This document shows positions 48,543 to 58,620 of a DNA stretch of 64,000 nt, piece by piece; positions within the stretch are counted from its first letter, which is position 1; each line of letters begins with the position of its first letter. Below the pieces are notes generated by a model. That model saw nothing but the letters and a program-made list of their open reading frames with translations, had not been told where the DNA came from and did not search any database. The position numbers and the translations under genes were made by a program. The DNA is from Alisma plantago-aquatica (taxonomy: Eukaryota; Streptophyta; Magnoliopsida; Alismatales; Alismataceae), in contig OY856410.1 in NCBI GenBank assembly GCA_963693085.1, positions 891,573,835 through 891,637,834 of the forward strand, read 5' to 3'.

Positions 48543-49112
48543 TCATCGATACCATCGATGGGGTGTCGATGGTATCGATAGTGGTAGCATGATCTATCTT
48601 CCGCTGGTATCGACGGTCGTCGATTGATGGATTTGGGGGCCCAGATCGATGACGCGTCGATACCATCGACAAGTGTCGATATTATCGACTCATCCCACAA
48701 ATCGCCTTCCAAATTTGGCACACTTCGTTGACAGCTTCTCGTGGATCGCTGACGTGTCCCGTCGATACCATCGACGGGTTGTCAATGGCATCGACTTCTG
48801 TATGCATCCCTTATCCTCACGAGGCCTTGGCTCTGGTTTTTCCTAAAGTCAAGTCGATACCATCGACTATGGTGTCGATGGCATTGACATTACTGAGAAG
48901 ATTTCATATGAAAATCTCCAGAGATCTCGCAAGCATCGACCATGGGGTTGATGCTATCGACTTGCTCCAGAAAGTTTTATCGATCAGCCTGATGGGTGGT
49001 CGATACTATCCACGAGGCCGTCGATAGTATCGATAGAGAAAATTTTCTACAGATGCCGCTCTGCACCCTGGTCGCTACCATCGACACAAGGGTCGATGGT
49101 ATCGACACCCAA
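48543..49112. repeat. GTCGATACCATCGAC inverted-pair array between pol and env-like ORF
   Basis: About eight modules of the same inverted-pair design as in the LTRs: clear ones at 48545, 48656, 48760, 48852, 48999 and 49068, with weaker ones near 48606 and 48934. Spacing is about 70-100 bases. Outside the motifs I see no similarity to the LTR, so this is not simply a duplicated LTR fragment. It fills the spacer between the integrase stop (49291) and the TATA box. Confidence 0.88.
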
Positions 49113-49290
49113 ATAGTCCTACACACTTAACACACATATTAGGGCATCATTTTTATACTAAAAATGAAACTAATGAAAACTACTTAAAAATGTGAAAAAT
49201 CAACTAAATAAAAATGCAATTACCAATGGTTGGATTGCCTTCCAACAAGCATCATACTTTAACGTCTTAAGCTAGACGCAATAAAGCTCA

Positions 49291-51341
49291 TCATTCTTCC
49301 TTAAGTGCCATGAGTTTAACCTCATGCACCTTTCTTCTATAATCCTCCCCATAATAATGCTTCAATCTTTGGCCGTTCACTAAGAACATTCTGTCACCAT
49401 CCTTAACCATGATAACACCATGGGGTCGCACCTCCTTTACTATAAACGGTCCACTCTAGCATGATCGCAATTTTCTAGGGTGCAACTTTTAACCTTGAAT
49501 TGAACAAAAGTACCATCTCACCCTGCTTGAACATCCACAGCTGGATATGGCGATCGTGGATTTGCTTTGTGCACTCTTTATAAATCCTTGAGTTTTCATA
49601 GGCATTCATTCTCATCTCATCTATCTCATTGAGCTCTAACATTCTCTTTCTCCTAGCCTCGTCCATGCTCAAATTCAACTTCCTTAGCACCCAATGCATT
49701 TTTTGCTCCAATTCTACCGGCAAATGGCATGCCTGGCCGTACACCAACCTAAAAGGCATAGTGCCTATAGGTGTTTTGAATTTAAATCTGTATGCCCACA
49801 ATGCATCCGGTAACAACACACTCCAATTCTTTCTTGACGAGGCCACGGTGTGCTCCAGGATCTTCTTAATTTCTCTATTTGACACTTCCACCTGGCCTTG
49901 TGTTTACGGGTGATACAAGGTGCCTACATTGTGCTTGACCCCCGTATTTACTCAGTAATGCAGCAAATTTTTGATTCGTGAAGTGTGTTCCACCATCACT
50001 GATGATCATCTGTGGCGCACCAAACCTACATAAAATATGATCTTTTACAAACATGCACACTACCACAGAATCATTAGTCCTTGTGGGTATTGCCTCTACC
50101 CACTTCGATACATAATCAACAACAAGTAAGATATAAAAATTGGAGTTGGAGGACAAAAATGGTCCCATGAAATCAATACCCCACAGATCGAACACCTCAA
50201 CTTCCTAGAATACCATGAGGGGCATGTCTTGCCATTTTGATATATTACTTGCCCTTTGATAGGAATCACATCGCCTCACATAGTCATAGGCATCCCTGAA
50301 AAGTGTAGTCCAGTAAAGGCCACTATCTAGCACCTTAACCGCCGTCCTTGCACTTGCATGATGACCGCCGGTTGGTAGTGTATGACAATGACTAAGCATA
50401 CTCTCATATTCATACTCTGGTACACACCTGCGCAAGATTCCATCCCTGCATTGTCTCAACAAAATCGGGTCATCCCAAAAATAATATCTCAAAGAGTGGA
50501 AAAACCGTTTTTTCTCTTGATAGGTCCAATCATCTGGGATTTCTTTACAGGCAAGGTAATTGACAATATGCGAAAACCAAGGATCCGTCGATTGAATTGA
50601 AAGAATTTGCTCATTCAGAAACATCTCGGTAATGGGTATGTGGGTATCCTTTTCATCAACCCACTCTAACTGAGATAAGTGGTCCACAACCACATTCTCA
50701 ATACCTGCCTTATCTTTAATTTCAATGTCGAATTCTTGCAACAATAAAATCCACCTAATCAATCTAGGTTTTGTATTTTTTTTATCCATTAGGTATTTTA
50801 TTCTGGCATGATCAGTCCACACCACAACCTTAGAACCCACTAGATATTGCCTAAATTTTTCAAAAGTGAAAACTACGACAAGTAGTTCTTTCTTAGTAGT
50901 GGTGTAATTGAGTTGTGCATCATTTAAAGATTTAGATGCATAAAAATTTACGGTAGGTTTGTTCTCAAGACGTTGTCCAAGAACAGCCCTTCCAGAAAAA
51001 TATGACGCGTCAGACATAAGCTCGAATGGCTTAGTCCAATCCGATGTTTGAACAACCAGCACAGAAATCAATTTGTCCTTAAGCACCTCAAAAGCATGCA
51101 TGTATTCATCGTTGAAATAAAAAACAACATCTTTCTCACATAATTCCAAAAGCGGCTTAGCTATTTTTGAAAAGTCCTTGATGAACCGGCGATAAAATCC
51201 TGCCTGACCAAGGAAACTCCACACCCCTTTCACCATATTTGGTGGAGGTTGTTTGGAAATAACCTCAATCTTTACTGGATCCACCTCCAGTCCTTTGCTG
51301 GACACCTTGTGTCCTAGCACTATGCCTTCATTTACCATCAT
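49291..51341 (-). pseudogene. RNase H and integrase part of Athila-like pol, broken
   Basis: Continues the RT frame after a TAG at 51384-51386. The RT thumb ([31 protein letters not shown]) leads into RNase H ([37 protein letters not shown] as [23 protein letters not shown]). The integrase zinc-binding domain follows (H...H in [14 protein letters not shown] in RRCDSYQRA) to a TAG at 50202-50204. The core starts GIDFMGP with the first catalytic Asp and ISDGGTHF with the second. A frameshift near 49890 precedes [14 protein letters not shown], which contains the catalytic Glu region. A second shift near 49480 leads to the C-terminal tail ending GQRLKHYYGEDYRRK and a TGA at 49291-49293. Confidence 0.88.
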
Positions 51342-51364
51342 GTGGCACTTTTTCCAATTGACGA

Positions 51365-52155
51365 CTAAATGTGTGTCCTCACATCTCTATAAATCCTTAT
51401 CAAGATTCTGCAAACATTCTTCAAATGATGCACCATAGATGGAAAAGTCATCCATAAACACTCCAAGCAGCGCTCCACCATATCTGAGAAAATAGAAAGC
51501 ATGCAGTGCTGAAAAGTGGCCGGTGCATTGCACAAACCAAACGACATTTGATGATAAGCAAAGGTTCTGTAAGGACAAGTGAAGGTGGACTTCTCTTGAT
51601 CCTTAGGATCAATGGAAATCTGATTGTAATCGGAATAGCCATCCAAAAAACAAAATTGAGAGTGGCCAGCCAGTCGCTCTAAAATATGATCAATAAATGG
51701 AAGAGGGAAGAGATCTTTTAGGGTAGTGGAATTCAAGTGGAGGTAATCGATGCAAACACGCCACCCGGTTACCAATCGGGTGGTGACAGGTTCATTCAAC
51801 AAATTTTGAGTAATAGTGATTCCCCCCTTTTTAGGGACTACCTGTGTGGGGCTTACCCATGTCGAGTCTGAAATGACATAGATGATGCCCGCCAAAAGGA
51901 GCTTGATCACCTCCTTCTTGACGACCTCCATCATGCTAGGATTTAGTCGACGCTGTGGATGAATCACTGGCTTGGCTCCTTCCACAAGCCGCATTTTGTG
52001 CTGGCAAAGAGTATGGGAGATCCCCTTGATGTCAGAAATGGACCACCCAAATGCACCACGGTGGTTCTTCAACACAATCATCAAATGTGCTTCCTCATCG
52101 GCACTCAAATATGCTGATATGATCACCAGAAGGTTCTCATTATCTGCCAAGAAAA
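51365..52155 (-). pseudogene. Reverse transcriptase of Athila-like element, frameshifted
   Basis: Open from 52150 to about 51480: HKMRLVEGAKPVIHPQRRLN, STWVSPTQVVPKKGG, WRVCIDYLHLNSTTLKD, then FCFLDGYSDYNQISIDPKDQ with the first catalytic Asp and SFGLCNAPATFQ. Near 51475 the frame shifts by one. The catalytic FMDD box (VFMDDFSIYG, with FMDD replacing YMDD/FVDD) is found in the neighbouring frame, which ends at TAG 51384-51386 and then continues into RNase H. The domain is thus nearly complete in content but split. A preceding frameshift near 52155 separates it from the protease-RT linker. Confidence 0.9.
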
Positions 52156-52161
52156 CATACT

Positions 52162-53272
52162 TTAGGTGGGGGGCAGCAGTTTAAGTTCCAACTCAGGTGG
52201 ACTGACCAAGGAGAATTGAAGTGGTGGTGGCAGCGGTCCCATATCTTCATAGTTCTTGGCGTAGTAGCAAGGAAACACTTGAAGCATATTTACACATTCT
52301 TGTAATGAGGTGCTTCTCATCCAATCTTTAGTTAAGTTGAACATACATGCCTCAAAGGGCAGTTGTGAGTATGAATCAAACATAGAGACCGTTATAGCCT
52401 CATCCTCTATAGACGGTGAAACTTCCTCTTCTTCATCATCGGGATAACCCACTACATTCATAAGAGAAATTACCTTTGTCTGCTCCATGATGTCCACAAA
52501 AATTGTGCCTTTATCTACTTTCATCATGACGTGGGCCATATCAAGAAATGGCTTCCCTAGACAAAGAGAGATGTTGTGCTCAAAGTGCTTTATTTTATGA
52601 CATTGTTCATTTACTTGTGATTGCTTTAGATTTTACGACATGAATATTTCAAATCTATCATTAACTATACCCATTGTTAACCGACCTCTACCCATCTCCA
52701 GTATCATGTCGGTAGTGGATTGAAAGGGTCTTCCCAATAGTAGCTCATTCCCTTGTTCATCTTGCATCTCCATAACGACAAAATCAGCCAGGAACACAAA
52801 CCTATCAACCTTCACTAGGACATCCTCACAAATACCATACGGCCTCACCACAAAATTGTCTGCCAATTGAATTATCATATTGCTCTGTTGAGATTCTTTT
52901 AGCCCAATATTTTTTAATGTGGAGAGGGGCATCAAGTTAATACTTGCCCCAAAATCACATAGTTCCTCACCAAATTTGACTTTACCAATATAGCAGGAGA
53001 TGTTGAAACAGCCCGAATCTTGTCGCTTTGGTTGCAATTTTCCCAAAATGAAAGCGCTGACCTACTCCTTAAGCACTACCACCTCGGTATCAGGTATCTT
53101 CCTCTTTTTGGTAATTATATCTTTCAAAAATTTACCATATGAGGGTATCTTCTCAATCGCCTCCAACAAAGGAATATTAACATAAAGTTTTCTAAAATTG
53201 TCCATAAATTTCTTGAACTATGCAACCACTTTCTTGGCTTTGAGACTATTGGGGTAAGGGACAAGGACAATC
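52162..53272 (-). pseudogene. Protease and linker of Athila-like element
   Basis: Upstream linker FKKFMDNFRKLYVNIPLLEA is interrupted by three TAG codons. The protease frame (53046-52633) contains the aspartic protease core LCDFGASINLMPLSTLK, where DFGAS stands at the place of the usual D(T/S)GA motif (DLGAS is common in Athila), and LLGRPFQSTT near its end. A TAA follows at 52630-52632; the same frame then runs on as a 125-residue linker rich in acidic residues (SLMNVVGYPDDEEEEV) to 52162, where the frame shifts into RT. Confidence 0.85.
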
Positions 53273-54767
53273 TATGCCCTCTGATGTGGTGGCACATATG
53301 TCATCATATTATCTTTCTCCTTCTCAGCAATAGGCTCATCTGTGGCCTTGTCTCCTTCATCTTCAACTATCTCTACCACTTCAGTACCCTCTGCGGTCTC
53401 ACCTTGATTTTTTGGTTGTTGGGTGCTCGGTTCATCAACCCTAGGGTTTAAAAGTTTCTTTCCACTCCTTAGTAGAATGGCTTTGGCCTGGTTGTTCCCT
53501 CCTGGAACATTTGTGTTTCCTAAAAAACTTTGCACTATGGGCTTCTTCAGACTTGTTATTTCAGCTGCCATCTGTGCTATGGATGTCTCAAGAGTCCTCA
53601 TATGGGCTCCATGACTTTATAGAGTTTGCCCAAACTGGTTCATAAATTCTCCTTGTTGCTTGATTTGTTGGCCAAATGTGCTCATTAGCTCTTGATTCTA
53701 CTTTATCACCTAATTGAGCAAGTCATTGCTCTTTCCTCTATCGTGGGATGTGGCTTAACATCAGGATCCTACAGGAAATTATTTGGATCCTTCCATGAAA
53801 ACTTTTTGTCCTTCCTCCAAGAATAGTCATTATTTATGTACCCCTACTGCTGGCGCATGAACTTCACTTGTGCCTCATCATCAGATCCGTCATCTTCTTT
53901 TGCTAGCAATTTCTTGGCTAATAGATCCATTTTCTCGTTAAGCTCCTTAATGGCTTTTGAATCTCCAGCAACTAGAACATGTTCTGGTGCATCTCTGACA
54001 CCCCATGACGGTTTCTTAGCCATGTTCTTCAAAATTTCCCAACACCTTGTGTTTGTGTTGTTCAAGAAAAAACCTGAGCCTGCTGTATCTAAATTGCTTC
54101 TGTCATACTCATTGAGAGCGAAGTAGAAATTTTTTACTTGTTTGTCCTTATCCAGCCCATGATGTGGGCACCTCCACAGCATGATCTGGAAGCGCTCCCA
54201 TGTCTCAAAATAGGTCTCACAGGCCCTTTGACTGAAATTATGGATCTGCCTCACGAGATCATTAGTCTTCTCTGGTGGAAAAAATCTTTCTAAGAACACC
54301 TCTATCATTTGATCCCAAGTCTCCACGATCTCATCATTAAGGTTATGCAGCCATTCTCATGCATTTCCTGCCAGAGAGCTGGGAAACAACTTCAAGTAAA
54401 GTGCCTCCTGTGGAAACTGGTCAATTTTTATCATATCGCAGTTCTCTATGAAAGTGCTTATGTGGGCCACTAGATCTTCATTCTTCAGCCCATGAAATGC
54501 TTGAGATTTGACCAAATTAATCAATGCCAGATCAATTTTATATGTAGGAATGTTTATTGCCTCTCTTTCAATAGGCCCCTTTAACACAGAAGAGGAAGAA
54601 GCCTTGATCTTCTCCCATACTATTTTTTCTTCAGCCATTGCTTCTGGTTCAAAATCTAAATCCACGTCCTCAAGCTGATTTTGGATGTTGTTTTCCTCAT
54701 CGTCTGGTCCCGAAGATGGGACCTGTGATGATGACCGTGCGTAGTTTGTGCTACGCATGCTCACCAT
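53273..54767 (-). pseudogene. gag of Athila-like element, broken
   Basis: Starts MVSMRSTNYARSSS at 54767, and one frame runs to 53844 with a single TGA at 54354-54356. It carries the retrotransposon gag core: FHGLKNEDLVAHISTFIENC, then WLHNLND just after the TGA, ETWDQMIEVFLERFFPPEKT and ACETYFETWERFQIMLWRCP. A coiled, Lys/Leu-rich segment (KAIKELNEKMDLLAKKLLAK) follows. After 53844 the frame continues across two TAG codons, shifts, crosses two TAG and one TAA, and ends as the C-terminal linker (53601-53272) with TLETSIAQMAAEI. A classical CCHC knuckle is not seen, which fits Athila gag. Confidence 0.88.
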
Positions 54768-54917
54768 GCACTGGTACCTACAAAAAGATGGATTTAATTA
54801 AGCATAGTGCTAGACAAAACTTAGTACGATTAATTTCAAAAATTAAAATTGCAAATGAAAAGAAAAAGTAGCCTAGAGTGGCGGCTTGTAGCACTCGTAG
54901 TGCCGACAATTGTCGTT

Positions 54918-54935
54918 TCCCCAGCAACGATGCCA
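54918..54935 (-). other. Primer-binding site (tRNA-Asp-like)
   Basis: On the minus strand TGGCATCGTTGCTGGGGA. It matches the tRNA-Asp primer site used by Athila elements (TGGCGCCGTTGCCGGGGA) at 16 of 18 positions, both changes being C or G to T or A. It lies six bases from the LTR edge at 54942. Confidence 0.85.
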
Positions 54936-54941
54936 AAAACT

Positions 54942-56561
54942 TAGTACGATTTTACCGTGCGTATAATACAAGTGCACACGTCAATGTAATATAGGCCTTG
55001 TGAGGCCTGAGTCTAACTCAGGGAACAGAATTCTCGGTAGACTACTACTAACTACTCACGATCAGCTAAACTGGTTTTAAAAGTTTGAGAATTGTTTTGA
55101 AAAAAAAATAAAACAAAAGAAAATAGAACGATCATTTAAATGGTTGGTTTAATCAATTTCAATGGAATCTTTAGGATTGTGGTTTCACCGCGGGTTCTCG
55201 TTGCACTAAGTTTTACACAATTACCATGAAATGTCTCCTAATTTGGGTAGCAACCTAGAATTAGAATTGCTCACTTCCGCGATACAATTCACTACCTTAA
55301 CCTAAGTTGGTTCCACATCAGTAGTAACCTATGCCTTAGATGAGGTGCATGAAATTTAGGTCTAAAGGTTCCCACCATTAATCGTACATCACCTTTTCCA
55401 AGGAATTTATTGATTAATGTGATTATCATTTATTTTCAACCGTTAATTCTTCGTTAAAAGTAATTAAAGGTATTGGATTATCACTATGGTGATCAAGAAC
55501 AATGATATAATAGAGAAAATGATAGCATAAGACAAATTTTAGAGACAAATTATGATAAACTATATTGAAATTGTCATACAACGATCACCCGGGCTACTCC
55601 CGGTCGTAAAGACAAAAGGGATTAGCCCCATATGTTCATCTCAGTAGAAAACATGGTGAAGGACAGAGGAAACATGGAGAAAATGTGGATAGATGTGAAG
55701 TAACCCCTGAACGGAGAAGATTCAGGCATTCCTCGGCGTGGGATGAGCGTTCTACAACCTTCCGGTGGTGAAAAACTCCTTCTACAGCCTATAGAACAAT
55801 TTGTGCGTAGCTATGGCTCTATTCTTCCTCCTCTCTTCTTTTCGAGACTTGTGCAGTGACTAATGACGTGATAGATGGCTTAGAGCCACTGTTTTTAGGT
55901 ATAAGCACCACTTTAGGCTGCCAAAACATCACCACCGTACGATTAGACTCGAGCTATAGATTAACCTGATCTGACGGTGTCGATACCATCGACGCGGGTC
56001 GATGGTATCGACCCACCCGGATATTGGTGGTCCTCTACTAGTCTGGGTTTGCTTTGACATGATCTCGATACGATCGACTTCTGGGTCGATGGTATCGACA
56101 CCTTAGGCGTCGCTTTTCTATGGAATTCGATGCTTAAGCTGATTCTGCTGAGACGGAGTTGATAGTATCGACTATTTGGTCGATTGTATCGACTTGTAGA
56201 AATCTGACTCGCTGAAGCTATCTCACTACCATCGATTTCTGGGTTGATGGTATCGACTCATTCTACTCTTTTGCGACTACCTCTCTGTGGCCCTATCGAT
56301 ACTATCGACAGCCGTCGATGGTATCGACAACTGTATATATCTATTTTGCCTAAAAATCAAAGATAAACTCGAATCAACTTTGACAACTTTGATAAATATG
56401 ATCATTCATACCAAATGTTATAAAACAAGGTAAATTTAATGCATAATGAGATTATAGGCTGAAGGAACTGAATCATGCAAGATTAACCATGAAAATGACC
56501 AATAACCAAATAAAACACATATGAAACTAGCCTATAAAAGCGACTCAAAATCCTCGCATCA
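54942..56561 (-). mobile_element. 5' LTR of Athila-like element
   Basis: 1620 bp, collinear with the 3' LTR. The outermost bases at the primer side read TAGTACG where the 3' LTR has TGACACG, so the terminal CA has mutated to TA on the minus strand. The inverted-pair array is at 55977-56331. The best TATA candidate downstream of it is CTTATACCTAA at about 55895-55905 (minus), which is weak. Confidence 0.92.
55977..56331. repeat. GTCGATACCATCGAC inverted-pair array (5' LTR)
   Basis: Five modules starting near 55977, 56066, 56157, 56226 and 56295, each a motif plus its reverse across a 4-8 base spacer. It matches the 3' LTR array module for module apart from the extra copy there. Copies are better preserved here than in the 3' LTR. 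Confidence 0.9.
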
Positions 56562-56566
56562 GGAAT

Positions 56567-58620
56567 GATGGGTTTCCCAAGTACCATTACATCATACATT
56601 TTGAATTGTATCTTAGGCGGGATAGCTTCAATCATTTGCAATGGGAAATCTTCTATCTCTTTTAAAGCCATAATGGATCTCCAAGAAGGAGACCCACTTT
56701 CTCCTTACTTGTTCATTCTATGCCTAGAATTTCTAAGCCAACATGTTGAACAACTGGTTCTTGAGAAGAAGTGGAAACCTATGAAGATTTTTACAATTGA
56801 TCCTCTTATCTCCCACCTGTACTTTGTGTAGGATATGTTTCTTTTTGTTCATGACAAAACTAAGACAATGAATATCATCATCAATTACTTTAAGAAATTT
56901 GAGCTAGTATATGGACACATTATTGTCGTGAACAAAACCAATGTAATTTTGGAACAAATGTCCCAATCGCAATGAGAAAATAGATATGTAGACAATTGGA
57001 TTCATGAAAGTGGAGGACATTGGGGAATAACTTAGAGTTCCTCTATTCCATTGTATAGTGGAGTATAATATGTAAAAAGCGACCTTGAGTAAAGTTATGT
57101 TGATAATCAATGCATGGTCTACAAAAACCCTTTCCCTTGCTGGAAGTGTGATTCTTGCCAAATTAGCCTTAATTGCAATACATAATTATGTGATGAATAT
57201 GGATATTTTACTGTTAAAGGACTATGATAGAACCAATAGTAATATACACAATTTTATGTGTTGTGTTTGGAGGGTGGCAAATCACAAGACACATCCCCTT
57301 TCTCTGGTTGCCTGGAACAAAGTTTCCAACAACAAGGACTTGGGAGGACTTGGCATTGAAACCATGAGAGAATGGAACATGTCCCAAGTTACAAATCATA
57401 CTTGGGACATGAGTAATGAACATAATCTATATGGTGCACATGGTTGAAGACCATGCTTGACAAATTCTCTAGTGACAAGTTCATGAATGGTTCCATACTT
57501 GGGAGAGTGACACTGAATAACAAAGAGTTTACACAAAACAACTCCTACATGATCCCGATTAGTGGAAACAACATTAATGTCTAGAAAGACAAGTGGTGCT
57601 ACTATGAAATTTCTCTGAAAACTATGAATGAGAAGGAGATCCCCAATGAGTGGGAAGATTTGTAGGTATCGAGCCTGGTGAACTTGCAAGGAGAGTGGGA
57701 TAGAAAGTTCCTGGCTGAATGGTTCCCAGATGATGTGGTAAACATAATTACAAATATGGAAGTCACAAAGAACGTTCACTTCAAAAACCATCATGCCTGG
57801 GTACATTCTAATTCTGGTTTATTCATAGTTAAAAGTGCCTACAAAATTCTCAGAGTCCAGACAAAGATCAAAGTTGAAGGTGATTGAATGATGATACAAA
57901 AAGTGAAGGTCACAACAAAGGTGAAAGTGTTTTTGTGGCTAGTCGGACATTATGTGATTCTTACAAATAGTCATCTAGTGGTCCGACATATGAGCATAAA
58001 TGATAGTTGTCCATGATGTAGAAACCTGATGGAGTCGATTTTACATGCTCTCCATGACTGATCACATGCCAGAGCAGTGTGGGAAGGATTGGTTAAGGCT
58101 CATGATCACAACCACTTCAGCAAAATAACCTTTATAACTGGTTGAAAACTAATATCAAATCACAAGAAACTGCCTTAATGATCTGGTGCTATTGTATATG
58201 GAAAACATGAATGTAGAACTCTTTGAGAAGAAAAGGAGATCGTTGGATCGTCTGATAAAATTTATCAAGAAAAAATGTCTCTGACTGAACTAGAAACAAG
58301 GCAAAGAGGTACGGGAGGATTATCATTGGAGGAAGCCTCCATAAAGCTTTTTGAAGATCAATAACGACGCGACCTTCAAGAAGAATGATTCCTCTATTTT
58401 CACTATTTGTAGAAGTAGTAGCAATGAGTGGGTTAGAGGAGAAGGTAGGAATATCAAGGAAAAAAGTACTTGAGACTGAGCTACATGCAATCTACTGTTT
58501 GTCCCTCTTAATGACCGAGGGAGTGAGATCATTAGGAATTTGATCATTCTAAGATCTTATACAAACTTGATTGTAAATTTATATTTGTCATCTAGAAACT
58601 TGAGTGGTACGCCTCAAACT
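56567..58620 (+). pseudogene. L1-type LINE ORF2, RT C-terminal, zinc-binding and RNase H parts
   Basis: Continues the LINE frame broken at 43499. RT blocks in order: IICNGKSSISFKAI, LQEGDPLSPYLFILCLEFLS, ISHLYFV then DMFLF (the catalytic FADD box is degraded to FV*DM), and KTLSLAGSVILAKLALIAI with GGLGIETMREWNMSQ. The zinc-binding region near 57880-58080 reads KVKVFLWLVGHYVILTNSHL and LHALHD, with one of its cysteines still present in SCP. A degraded RNase H domain follows (INNDATFKKNDSS near 58350, EWVRGEGRNIK near 58430). RNase H at the end of ORF2 is known for some plant L1 lineages. Stops and frameshifts occur throughout. No poly(A) or target duplication could be fixed at the 3' end. Confidence 0.85.

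Larger units (their letters stand above)
43495..56566 (-). mobile_element. Complete Athila-like Ty3/gypsy retrotransposon with GGAAT duplication
   Basis: The element occupies 43500-56561 (13,062 bp), flanked by GGAAT at 43495-43499 and 56562-56566. On the minus strand the order is 5' LTR, tRNA-Asp-like primer site, gag, protease, RT, RNase H, integrase, a 970-bp spacer with a motif array and TATA box, an ATHILA/env-like ORF, 1.5 kb non-coding, polypurine tract, 3' LTR. Every gene is interrupted by stops or frameshifts, so it cannot move itself. The LTRs differ at several positions per hundred bases in the stretches compared, so it is not recent. Domain order, tRNA-Asp primer, protease DFGAS and the 3' ORF all point to the Athila group. 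It inserted into the RT region of an L1-type LINE. Confidence 0.93.

Noticed and set aside
48439..49027. Several overlapping frames on both strands
   Set aside because: They are a by-product of the CG-rich inverted-pair array, which avoids stop codons in several frames.
43500..56561. Endogenous pararetrovirus
   Set aside because: Two LTRs, a target duplication, a tRNA-Asp primer site and integrase identify an LTR retrotransposon. No movement-protein or coat-protein motif of caulimovirids is present.
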